64,000 bases of DNA from Phoronis australis. Taxonomy: Eukaryota > Phoronida > Phoronidae. Location: NCBI GenBank assembly GCA_002633005.1, contig NMRA01000380.1, positions 62,001-126,000 on the forward strand, in the 5' to 3' direction. The position numbers were made by a program, and so were the translations under genes. Every line of letters begins with the position of its first letter. The first letter of the stretch is position 1. The notes below the pieces were generated by a model that saw only the letters and a program-made list of their open reading frames with translations, was not told where the DNA came from and ran no database searches. This document shows, piece after piece, positions 43,373 to 55,200 of the stretch.

Positions 43373-45389
43373 AGACATAGCACATTTACTTCCGGCAAGT
43401 ACGTCGTCTGCTAATCTTGGTTGGAAGGTGTGTGGTCGGGTAGCATTGCCAACAGTTGTACTATTGGAAGATTTTGAACAGCGTTTAAATGCCGAAAATA
43501 TTGTTGTTGTACTGGATAGTAGATGCAAGATTGTTCGTCACAATACAATAACCGGAAGCCGATTTTGCTATGTTCAGAGGGTTGCACGTCCTTTAGGATA
43601 TTTCGGAACAAAATCTTGGGGTTCATGCCTCTTTAAATCTGAAAAGGGGCTTATTTTTCAAATGGTAACCGCGTGAATAAAATCTATGCATAACGTTATC
43701 AAATTACTGACACTAACGCAAGGTTAATCTTGCTTCGTCATTGTTGCAATGTCACATGTGTGGTGCTGTTCACGTCGCTGGTCAAACCATAATTCCGTGG
43801 GGTTTTGTGTGAATGTTAGCAAAGGAAACCAAATATATCCTGCTTATTCCTTGGTTGTTGCCCCGCTTTGCCAATGTGAACTTTAACAGATACTCTGAAA
43901 ATCTCAATTACAACAAAATACTATTGATGAGGCGCTTTGTTAGAAATAAAAATACGTGTTGTTCACTCATAACTGAACCCTTAATAGTGGCGACAAATTA
44001 AATTTTGAAAGTCTTCAATAGCAAGTAAAATACGAAATACACACAAAATGTATACGGATATCAAAATTCACAGATCTGCGTGTCTAAAATGGCGCAAAAA
44101 GCAGACATGTAATTAATTCCAGTTACAAAAGTTCTCAAGTGGGGTCGCTTGTACATAGTCTTTCCCATCATGCACAGAATACATTGATTGCAAAAAACAC
44201 TGGAAATGTTGCCATTATTTAAAAAGTAACCGGAATTGTAATTACAATTTTGGACCCCAAAAAAGCACAGTACTCGTAACTTCAATAAATGTGATTTTTT
44301 TTTAAATTTAAGTTTCTTTTTAGCTCTAACAAGACATAAATGTGCTGTCAAATGTTTTTGAAAATCTTTTTTTACCAAAATTCCATCCAAAGTTATATTG
44401 TTCTTTTATCCGATATTTCCCTTTACATGGAAACCCGCGTCTGGCGGAAGAGTTTGGCCAAAAATGTTTGAGGCATAAGGCGGTTTCTGATGTGCTGGGT
44501 CGTGAGCTATGCTCTGGTATCTATCAATAGTATCAACCCTGGGGGGTGCGCAGAATTGATAAGTACATCATCTTTCCGCATCTGGCTCCAAAACTAACGA
44601 GTGAGCTCGCGGACTAGAATAGTCTACCCCGTGAAAGAACCAGCCTTCCGTTTCGCGAACAGTCTCGCTCTGGCCGATCGTTTCTGTTGTCGATCGTCGA
44701 GCGCGAGATAGACAACACCACCTGACGTTGTCCTGAACGCTCTTTGCTCATATTCATTATCTCAGAACCTGGACCGTGAATATAGGATGGTGCCCAGGCA
44801 AGTTGTTGCTTTTTTCTTTCTTTTACTAATAAAACATCTCTGGTTACCTTGAGCCATTAACAACCATGTTTGCAGTGGAGAAGTGACGTAGTCGTTTAAA
44901 AAACGTTGTGGCATGTAAATTTGACACCATTAACAAAATGTTATCTGCGAATTGAAATGAGATTTTAGTAACACACTGGTTTTACGCAATAGTTTGTGTG
45001 TTTTCACTGGACGCGAGGGCCATGCAAATGAATAAAAAACATGTGGTCCAGGAAAGATTTTCGGTTGGGTCGGCTACGTCACTTAACCATTGTTGCAAGC
45101 ATAGTTAAAATATGTTTAACATTTCCGATATGCAATGCTTTAAGGGGCTTGGCAGATCCCCCACGAATGAAAAATGGAGTGGGTCAGGTTTGTTAGCATC
45201 CGTCTGTCTCGAGAGACAATTGGTGTGCTCCCTTTTTCAGTCATTGGTTGGATTTTAACGTTGCCTGTGCCTAAAAAATCTGATCCTTCTGGATCTGCAG
45301 GTTCTGTTGCAGTTGTCACATGTGTATTCTTGGTCCTGATCATGAGGAGCATAATATGCTGCCCTCTGACGCCTGTTTCATTGATCTAG

Positions 45390-45640
45390 TGCCTGTTGTT
45401 CTTCTCCTTTTTGCTCACTCGTTTTAATGCACCACTTGAAAGTCGACCCCCTCCGGATGCAATAGGAGTCAACAGCTTCCCATTCTTCTACGCAAAAAGT
45501 GAATCATGAGACTTCCTGCCGGTTGGGTTCCATTTGCAAGCTCTCCATAAAATATGACCTTTCGCATTGTTCCATCGTTCATGTGCCTCACGTGGCCAGG
45601 CCGCTCTAGATAACCTAGACTCGTATCAAGCGAGGTTCGG
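45390..45640 (-). mobile_element. Decayed LINE reverse-transcriptase C-terminus
   Basis: On the reverse strand, GHVRHMNDGTMRKVIFYGEL and ANGTQPAG match the conserved GHVxRM...LxYGELxxGxR tail of LINE reverse transcriptases. A second frame continues with EEWEAVDSYCIRRGSTFK, so there is at least one frameshift. Confidence 0.55.
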
Positions 45641-46029
45641 GTTTTCGAACGAATCCCCCTCCCGTGGAAAAGATCTAGCCTCGGCCAATCCGTTAAAGAT
45701 GGGATATAGATGGACAACAACAAAAAAATTGTTGCAGCTACTGTTGTTACTGGTCTATGGTTGGTGCACCAACGGAGGGATGGGCGGATATAGACCCTCA
45801 AGTTTTTCCGAGCTCCTCGGCCCATGAACTACCGCATTTTCTTGCACTAAAAAAACCCTACGAGCGTGTTCATATTATTAGGGAAAAGTAGATGTAGACC
45901 TACATGTAATAAAAATTGGCCAATGAATAAAGTCTTCTCTTGTCAATCAGCGCCAATGGCGCACAGCCTCGCAAGCGTCATACCAGCAACAAAATTGATG
46001 GAAAAGATTTTCAAGGTGATACATGTACA

Positions 46030-46150
46030 TGTATGTCCCTATTCCGAAAGTTCACTGCTCCAAAACTCCGAAGTTACCCCGAAGGTTTGTTACCTTCGAA
46101 AGTTCACAACTTCGAATGTCCCCACTTCCTAAACCAGAACTCCTACAGTT
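46030..46150. repeat. Degenerate ACTCCGAAG-type short repeat
   Basis: Repeated variants of CTCCGAAG, TTCGAAAGTTCAC and ACTTCGAATGTCC. Similar clusters occur at 50205-50330 (same sense) and 51080-51185 (reverse sense). Confidence 0.55.
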
Positions 46151-48289
46151 CATTACTCTGATTGTCTGCTAATGAGTCGGAACTTACATGGTAAAAGTGT
46201 TGTATTTGTGTCCATTTCGTAACTATTTAAAAGATGTGCAAATGTTGAATAGTTCTTAAAACTTTGATTACACTGTTGACAAATGAGCTCAGTTCCAGTC
46301 ACTGACAATCGTGAATCTTGAATACAACCAGCAACTCAGTCTTAAGCAAGGATACCATCGGGTCAAGATATCAGCGACTAGTAGCGGTGGTTTTAAATTT
46401 AAGAAGACTGAGTGGGACTCTCCGACTTCGTGAAGACTGGCGGGGACAGGGTAACCTACTAACTACATTTATTTTCGACCTGGCCATGTCGATCATTCTC
46501 CGATCAAATATTTCCGTCCCAGTATGTAATGAAGTGTAATCACTCATTTAAGGACGCCCAGTTTGAAAGTGTAGCGGGGGGTAACGCGGGAACGTTCTCT
46601 TCCTAGCTGGACCACATTACATCCGAATTTCGGTCCCGTTCTTTGTGAACAGCCGTCAGGGCATCCTTGTTCCTGGTATTACGAATTCCGTCTGATCTTG
46701 GGAACCTAGAGCTGAGAGTCGGCCTTGTGTATACAGATTTCCCTCCTCCCTCCCAAGCTAAGCTTCGTCAAAGGCCTTTTCGAAAACTATACAGCGCTGA
46801 CGTTTGCAAAATATCAAAAGTCCATCGTACTAGAAATTCGAACCACCCTCGCGCTATGCTGGCTAAGGGCCTGTAACCATTGCGTACATATATTAGGCAG
46901 TCCCGCCTGGGTTAGAACTTTGTTGTTGTAGACGTGATCTTGACACTTGTTGCCGAATATCCTTCTCCGGCAGCCCATATGAAAAGGTTGAGTCTGTGCT
47001 CTTGACCGATGTTCACGTATAGGAGAGTGATGGGAACACAAGCCTGGTAGACCTGGTGTTGGTGGTCGGCATACGATTTTCTTTGACCTCTTCTGTTGGG
47101 CAAACCAATGCTGAGGCCACTTTGCCGATCCGGAGTTGACTTCACTGTCCAGAGAAAGATTGCTGGTGAGGGTAGAACCTCAAGAACCACGCCCAAACTC
47201 ATACTGGCTTTGCATTATTGTCTGGGAAATACATGTAAATGTTTAAAAAGCCTTAATAGCAGCATGATCAGAAAAGACCATCTCTCTAATCAGTAGTCGC
47301 CGCACTTTGGTCTTTGAACGAAGGCAGGCAAGGTTAAAGAGAATTCCGTGGCTTCGAGTGCCAAAGGTATATTATAGGAGTAGGGAGAAGAAAGTGACGA
47401 AGAATGTAGGGGAGAAAACCCATCGAGTGTGCTTTGTGAAAGTTACGACTTTTTTCACGAGTATTAAGACAGGGTGTGTATAAGGGTTTTTGTTGCCCCA
47501 GACCAGTGATAACCTCGAGATCTGCCATTCAATATGTCATTTGCCCAAATTCACATGGTCTACATGGTATGCAGTTGTTGCGCTCTTTTTTGATTTTAGT
47601 TTAACACTATAAAAAACTTGCCACGGAGAATCTAAAAACTAAAGCAATAGGCGTTAACTCAACGTTCTCGGTGCGTCTAAACAGCATGTCTTGCGCTTTT
47701 TATTTAAAAATATGCATGCGAAATATTTACTCCAGTTTGAAGTTTGCGATTTTGAATTGACGTCTTTAGCGGGGAGCATATTCGTGGGGGTGTTAACCTA
47801 AAATATACCGTGACGTTGTTAACAAGTCGTAAACAAAGGCAAGTCATTGTTTGGCTTCCAAGAAGACGTCAACACTTGGGTGGACAGGTTTCGTGACATT
47901 TTGCTCTCATTAATCACGAAATACGTAAATCAGTTTTGACTCACGCATCGTGCACTTGATGATTAATGCACGAGAAGTTGACCGCTGCAAGGACCATTTT
48001 ACAGAGGTATTTGCACGTCTCGCGTCATTGGCAATAAAGAGTGTTTCCTTAACACGGGCTAAAGGGTAAAATGAAACTGTGGAGGGCACACACCTCAATG
48101 CGTTGGCTTCAACTCTCGGCATTGAGTTCAGTTTATAACACAACAACAAGGCAAGGCAGATCCGATGACTAAAAATGTTTATCAGTGCCCAAAACAGCAA
48201 TGGTGGTTATGGGGCTTAGTGCATAATTGTCAAAGTGCTCCTTCATTGAGTGGAAAATTCCATCTCGCGACGCTGAATTCCGGGTATGA

Positions 48290-48357
48290 CATGGGCGGCG
48301 CACTATGGGGGGCTGGGTGCTATAGCCCCCACTTTTTTCACTGCTGCTCCGCCCATG
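48290..48357. repeat. Hairpin element, copy of 38337-38406
   Basis: CATGGGCGGCGCA at one end and GCTCCGCCCATG at the other, with inner GGGGGGCT...AGCCCCC. Confidence 0.75.
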
Positions 48358-49225
48358 TACGACCCCTTTATTCCGAGTTACATGTACTGCTGGAGTTACA
48401 TGTAAATCCTTGAAACACAATTGTACTATACATTTTACTCTTGTCAAACCTAAACACGACCTACGTAGTTAAAACAACTGCTTGTGAAGTCTGCTGTCTA
48501 CAGTCGTGAGTTATGCTCCGGACGAGTAGGTTGTAATGAGGAAAATTACTAAAACAAGGTAAGATTCCTTTAAAATGATTTGTGAGTGGAGCCTATCCTG
48601 AGACAAAATTTCTTGTTTGGAGGCACGGGCACTGCTACGTTCCGGCATTTCTATTCTAACGCTATTTAAATTGGAATCAAGAACAATGAGTTTTCAAAGC
48701 CTATTTTCGTGTCAAAGGAAATTTACAAAAATTCTTTACGAGTGTGCAAAAAGTACAAAATGGAATTTGCAACATGTTGCTTTGTTAATTCACTCTCCAT
48801 TAGGTCATAAAACAGAGCAGGTGTTCATTAAAAGCTAAATTTTAGGCAAGATGAATAAAATTTTCCTACTCTGACACATCTGTATAGGTCATCCGTACCA
48901 GTCGTCCAAAGTAACTGTTTGTATTCACTCATAACATTAACGGATATGTGAAGTATTAGAAAATGTTATGCCAAACTTACAACTTGTCGCTGCATTAAAG
49001 TTATTAATTGGTGTAAAGTGTCAGAAACTATGCTAATCTTCGTATTAATCTTTACATACAGTAAACGAAACCCATTAGCAAAACATGAGCACCGCTGTCG
49101 CCCGTCTGTAAATTATCTTTAGATTAATTTAAATGGTAAGCTTCCAAAAACGTTTAATGACATTTGAATGATTATTAATCGTAAATTATTGCTCAGTTGT
49201 AAACAACTCTGTCTACCACCAGACG

Positions 49226-49233
49226 TATATATA
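49226..49233 (+). promoter_or_regulatory. TATA box of gene B
   Basis: TATATATA, 42-50 bp upstream of the ATG at 49276. A start near 49256 (TTCACATTT) would give a 5' UTR of about 20 nt. Spacing fits a canonical core promoter. Confidence 0.6.
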
Positions 49234-49275
49234 GCTTAAATCTGGGCAACCTGTTCACATTTCCACTTGATGATC

Positions 49276-49280
49276 ATGAG
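49276..49280 (+). CDS. Gene B exon 1: five-nucleotide coding start
   Basis: ATGAG followed by GTAAGA. Only the Met codon and two bases of Arg lie in this exon; the rest of the leader is in exon 2. Chosen because it sits about 20 nt after the expected transcription start and joins in frame to a good signal peptide. Confidence 0.65.
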
Positions 49281-52200
49281 GTAAGACTGTATAGCCATTT
49301 CTTCATGTGATAGTTAGAAACCGTATATTACATTTTTTATGTCTTGCTTTTGGATAAGAGATATTCACGCAGCACCTAAGTCTCTGTTACACACAAGATG
49401 GACACGTGTGGCTTTGTTAAAAACTGGTGACTCTCACAGTGTCTTACATGAATTTTGTGTTCGCCACAAAAGTGTTTGCAAAGTTTTTTTTTTTTCAGGT
49501 GGTGCGAATATTCTGTGCTCCTGTTGGTAGCAGCGACTGTGTTAATGCAATGTAAGTATGGAGTGCTACTTTTAGAAAACATGCGAACAAAAATGAAATG
49601 GTATATATTACTATTTATTATCCACCAGACGTGGAATTCACAGCATACAATCATAAGATTCCAACGTATGCTTACATAATGTGGAGAAAAAGCAACAAGT
49701 ATCCGATCAATGTTTATAACTGCCTTTTTTCGTACATGAATTGTGGTTGTTCTCAGTCGCTCTTTGGTAAACTTATAGAACGTGGGAACGTTCTAATGTG
49801 AGTTGAAATGTTACAGTTTGAGAATGAGCAAGGTACAAAGAAGGATCAATTTCTGTAGGCACTTAAATGATTAAAAATCACAAAGTCAGGTAAAAAGTAT
49901 CACACCTTATGTATATCTTGATAGGTGTCTCCGTCGAGGGTGGCGCTGACTGCAACCAAGGGGATACCAACTGTGGTAAGCTTAACGACCTTGTAATCAG
50001 GAGCATACTGCCGATTCCATTTTTACATTGTGAAAATACGTACATGTAACGTCTTGCTTCGGTCCTTGGCACTGTGGCATAACCTTCAATGCTCTTGGTT
50101 CAAAAAACAACGAGTGACTTTCAGGAACGTTTGCTTAGAGAATTTTATTCCCTTTGAAATCACGACCTCTTCAGTCGTGACCGCACCTACTGCAGAATTA
50201 TTCGACAGGTTGATACCCGTTACAGCCTATTACTCCGAAGGTTCGTTTATCCGAAGGCCCACTACTCCAAAAATACTACTTCGAAAGTCCCATAGTCCAA
50301 AAACTACTCTAAATGTAAACTGTATTTTATCGCATTGATGATACAGTTTTCTGGTCCAGCAAACTTCATAGTACAGCAAACAAAAGAGTCGTTTTCTACA
50401 AAGACAGTAGAATCGGCAGAAACAAGTCATTGGACTCCATTTCCTAAATAATTTTTATTTTCACGTATGCATTTTGATACTAAGTAACAAATTAACAACC
50501 GATTCGTGAAATTGTGAAAAATATGAAGATCGAATTTGACTTGAAAAATATCGAAAAATTCTCCCTGTTCTCGATGTTCCACCGACCTATCACTCTTGTT
50601 TGAGGTCTTATTCTTTGTCCGTGCACCACACAGTTACGATTTCAAATGTTAAGATTATTTATTATTTTCAACGCTGTTTTGCCTGTTGTAAAAGATTCGA
50701 GATGGTGTTAAACGTGACATCAACCACCACACCATCCTTTTCAGCATCTGTCTAATATGGCGAATGAAAACAAATTCCGCTTGTTTATCACAGGTAGATT
50801 TGTCGAAAATCTACGTGTCACTTAGACTTGCTTCATAAAGGGAAACATTTTTTATTTTAATAACGTACAACAAAGACACACTATTTTGAAGTTTTTTTGC
50901 ACACAATGCTTAATATTGAAGAACCTAGACAAAAATGGCGCAATAGTTTTTTTAAACCAACAGAGACATGGGTCAAAGGTCAAGGAAAGAGCAGCACCGG
51001 AGAACAAGGGAAGCCCCCTTATGAGGACTTTCAATTCAGAGTGTCGCTTTTGATGAATCAAACATCAATGTGACTTTAACATTTCGGAAATAGTTTTTGA
51101 GTAAAACATCAAAAAATCGCAGTAGTGTATTTTTCGGAGTTGTGGGTCGGAATAGTGTTTTTTTCAGGGTAGTAGGCTTTGAGAGTTAGTGACCATTTAC
51201 CGTTTTTGCCATCCTCAATATATATAAATTTACTCTACAGTATATCGTAGCGTGTGATGACTCAAGTGTCGTTGAATGTGTATTTGAATGGCGTAATATC
51301 CCTACTGGTAATGCAGACAAAGGTTTGCGACAGAATGGGAGTTGGTCAATCAAAGGCCATGGAAACACCGTAGCTTTCAGAGACCAGTTGGGGCACAAGC
51401 GTATTTTAACGATTTAACCCGGAATATTTTCCGTAATTGGAAGTTGTGCAATTTGCATATCCTCTTAGCAAACAAAAACATTATTCGGCTAATGTCTTTA
51501 TTGTGTCAGACAGTGGATCCCAGGATTTCAGGCTTAGTGAGCTTTTTCAATTAATCAGATTTTATTGCACTTAAAACAGTTTATCAAACTTATGGCGGTT
51601 GATGATGATAACCGAGCACGAATCGGATTAAAGTCCCGATGGTAAGTGAAACATATAATTATGTTTAAGCAGCTTTAAATTGGCCGTATGATTTATTAAC
51701 TTGGAGCTTTGAAATTATTATTAAACTGTTCCCAAGTCAAATTAGATGGAAGATTTCAAGGTTTGCAAAGAACTGATTCTTCAGGGGCGGATCCAGGATT
51801 TTGAGTTGAGGGACAGGGTAGAGTATCAGTCAGGCTTTTTCCCCTCTGACATTCGCACCCACGAACTGCCAAATGCAATCTGGGAGAATTTTAGGGAGGG
51901 GGGCATGGAACCCTGGCTAAAAGTGTGCCCTGGCACCGCTTAACTCAAAATCCTGGATGCGCCCCTTGTGCTGTGATTCACGGTTTCATATGAATGGAAG
52001 CAACTCATAAAAATGTTTCAATTTCCGACATTAATCAAAACGGCGTACGGAAGGCCACTTGCAATGAAACGGGCAAATGTGAGGGGCTACTGCAGCCCGC
52101 ATGAGGATATTTTGCTCTCGAAGACAGTTATTATTTGTTCGCCTCATTGGATGTTTGATTATTTTTACATGCTTTAAGTGTTTCGTCTTTCAGTGAGAGA

Positions 52201-55200
52201 TTTCGTTTTGATACAGAATTCAATCAAAACAAGAAAATGTACTATCTATGAGCGTTTGATTTTCAGAGCAATGTGATGACGGCCAGATATGGTATAATGA
52301 CAACTGTGAAGGTAGGTATATTTTTCAACGGACTCCTTCAAAGTATCTACGTAAGGGAATATACTTGAACAACTTTTGATGATTCCCACGCGTGTCATGT
52401 CAGTCAACACTTTTGATACACGCAATACCGCATTCCCATTGCCCAGAACATAGGACTCGAGCTCTGAAATGCCAACTCCCTCACGTGACCTATGTATTCA
52501 GGAAGTCCCCGAGACCAAACCCCACGGTTTGCATTGTTTACTTCCGGTTGACCGCATATCCTATACATGTAACTACCCTGCGCATACCAGTACAGAGTTT
52601 TGTTATTCCCGGGTTTTTGTCTTTTTCTTATTATTATCATTTTCCTTTGCGACCTTTTCTCGATCTTATAACTTTCAAACGACTCAGCTTTCAACTTTAA
52701 AACTTTCCAAGTACATTTGAGCCATCCATAAATTTTGTAAATATCATATTTTTGACTCAAAATGCAGCGGAATTGGTCAGTAGGTGCAAAGGTTACCTAA
52801 TTTTCAAAATGTTATTTCTCCTACATTTTTCAAGGAATTCTTTTCAATCACAGTTTACAGGTTTATGTCTATATGCCAATCAAATGCATCACCTTTCTAA
52901 ATAATCTGGTCACACAATCATATTAAATAGGTTAAAACCGGGTCATTGAGTAAAAACTAAGATTTTGAGCTAGACACTTCACCTTCAGCTGATTGATACG
53001 TGTACTTGAATTCCATTTGCTAAGATTCACGACATTTGGCGGAGCTATGGGTTCATTGGGTATATTTTCTTCTGAAAAGTTGACGTTTGCATTCAACACG
53101 TATTCTTCACACTTTTCATGGACTTCGCAACTGAGAAGGCTTATAATGCACCGGAAAGGGTCAATTAGTGCAAACGTCATCTACTTTACGAAATGTTATT
53201 TCTCCTTCATTTCCCAACGAATTTTCTTCAATGTCAGTACGCATGCGTAAGCCTACATGTCAATTAAATGCACTAATTTACTAAGCAATCAGGCCCTCCA
53301 ATCTGATTAAAAAGGTTAAAGGTCGTTGAATGCAAACTTAAATTATGAACCAGACAATTCAGATTTACACATGTGATTGATTGACGCACTTGAGTTCCAA
53401 TTCCAAAGCTTCAGGTTATTTGCTACAACCATGGAGTCATTAAGTGCATTTTTCTTTTAAAACTTTCACTTTTTCATTCAACATGCATTCTTTTTAGACA
53501 AGTTTTATTCTACTATGGCAGCATTTGTGGTTCAGCATGACCCAATTTTTTATGTTCTTGTATAGATTTGCTAAGGTGCACAAGCCACCAGAGAGAATGT
53601 CGAGTTTCCAAAAAAATCTCCCTCGCGCAGAGTTAATATTGTTACTTGCTAACAATAGACCGTCAGGTTTCAGTTTGGCATTTCTGTTCATCAAGCGAGA
53701 CTAGAGGTACGGTTCCAGATAACTTGTGATTTCTGGGCAAAATAAGTCAACAATTACTGAAGCTACACTTAAAAAAGGTATTTATAACCATCGATCTGAG
53801 GTCCTGGCATGCCCAGTCTGCCTCTTTTGACAGTCTTCCAAACTATAGGCCAGGAGAAATTTTAGGTGTTAAAATCACTGAAAGAATTGACATTCGATTT
53901 CTTAGAGTTTGTTCTGCAATATTATAAACGGAAAGTTTAGGCCCTACTAACAGATGTGCTTTCGTAATTTCCGAAAACTACTCGTACAGTAATTTCATAC
54001 CTAAATGGGAGTGTGTGTGCTTGTTTGTGTGTGTGTGCATGCGTGCGTGTGTTATTACTGTTTTCAATTGTTTCCTTGTGCAAGGTTTATCTCTTGCCCA
54101 GCTGTTTTTTATTCAATTGATCTCTGAGCAGTTCTGTTATCTGCGGTATTAAGCTGCACATGGAAAATAAAATTCTAAACAATAAAAAATTACCAGCCCA
54201 GTCCCTTACTTTGTATTGCTGACATCGTAGATTGCGTATTTGGCAAACGGCCCGCTCTTGGAGGACTGCCCACTTTTTGAATTTTTCCTGCCATTCCGCC
54301 ACGCCATCACAATGCCCCGCTTTCACACGGCGAAATTGACATCTTATCAAATTGTAATTTCCAAAGCAACACAGCCCTATTTTTCCGTTCATCTTAAAAG
54401 GAAAAACGAGACGTTTCGTGTTCTTGCGGTTCCTGCAATTTCCGACTAGAAAAAAAATTTTGGTGTTAGCTCTCCCCTTTTTGACAAGAAACGCTGTCTG
54501 CACGTTTTTGTGTGGTGGGACGAATATTTTACTCTTGCGTTTTGGCTTCAACCCAGATGTCCCGCTTTCATCCGAGAGTCCATAATTTCAATCCATTTGT
54601 CCCGTTTTTTCGTTCGAAAATGTTGACCCTGAGAACTATGCACATAATTGACACTTTGTTTTGAAAATTGTTATTTCCCAGAATCCACTTTCTTTAGTAA
54701 CATAACGATCATAAAAACGTGTTCCAATGCCTGTTGTTCATGGCAACATACACTACTTGTCTCAGTATCGTTATTTTTTCATCTATGGAAAGTTCTATAT
54801 CGTTACCAAAGCTACAAAATGGATGTTTGCCATTTTTTTCCGGAGCCTTCATCTGAAAATTTTGGATAGGTAGTTGATAAGTAATTACTTTATCACAGCT
54901 GTGTTGTCAGAATTGTGCACCATACTTTTCCAATATTTTGTTTTTTATTCTGCAATTCAGATGAGGCATTTGTTATATGTGCGTTGGTTCCATGTAGTAG
55001 GCATGCTGTCTTTCTCTTTAAATAAGAGACGTAGACGTAACAAGTTGAAGGACGTGTAGCAGCATGGTCCTTCCCTGCGCAAGATGGTGGAACTTGTTGA
55101 AAAAGACAAACAAGCAAGAACACGTGGTATAGGTCAATACCGGTATGAGGAGCAAAAGGGGGTCCTGTACCGAGTGTATTTTAGTGAGTTGGTGGTGAAC

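Larger units (their letters stand above)
42560..49225. other. Intergenic region between genes A and B
   Basis: About 6.7 kb. Holds the repeat at 43226-43372, a reverse-strand LINE relic near 45390-45640, a degenerate ACTCCGAAG-rich stretch (46030-46150) and the hairpin element at 48290-48357. No exon of the A/B family and no other gene recognised. Confidence 0.5.

Noticed and set aside
45174-45389. 71-aa hydrophobic forward frame
   Set aside because: Lies beside and antisense to a decayed LINE fragment; no independent evidence for a gene.
46912-47202. 96-aa reverse-strand frame in the intergenic region, considered as a transposon relic
   Set aside because: No reverse-transcriptase, integrase or transposase motif could be identified.
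52404-52760. 118-aa reverse and 102-aa forward overlapping frames after gene B exon 4
   Set aside because: Mutually overlapping random frames in an intron without motifs or splice borders.
54087-54551. 154-aa reverse-strand open frame in intron 4 of gene B
   Set aside because: No recognisable domain, and its upstream end overlaps a dispersed repeat. Most likely chance or decayed repeat.
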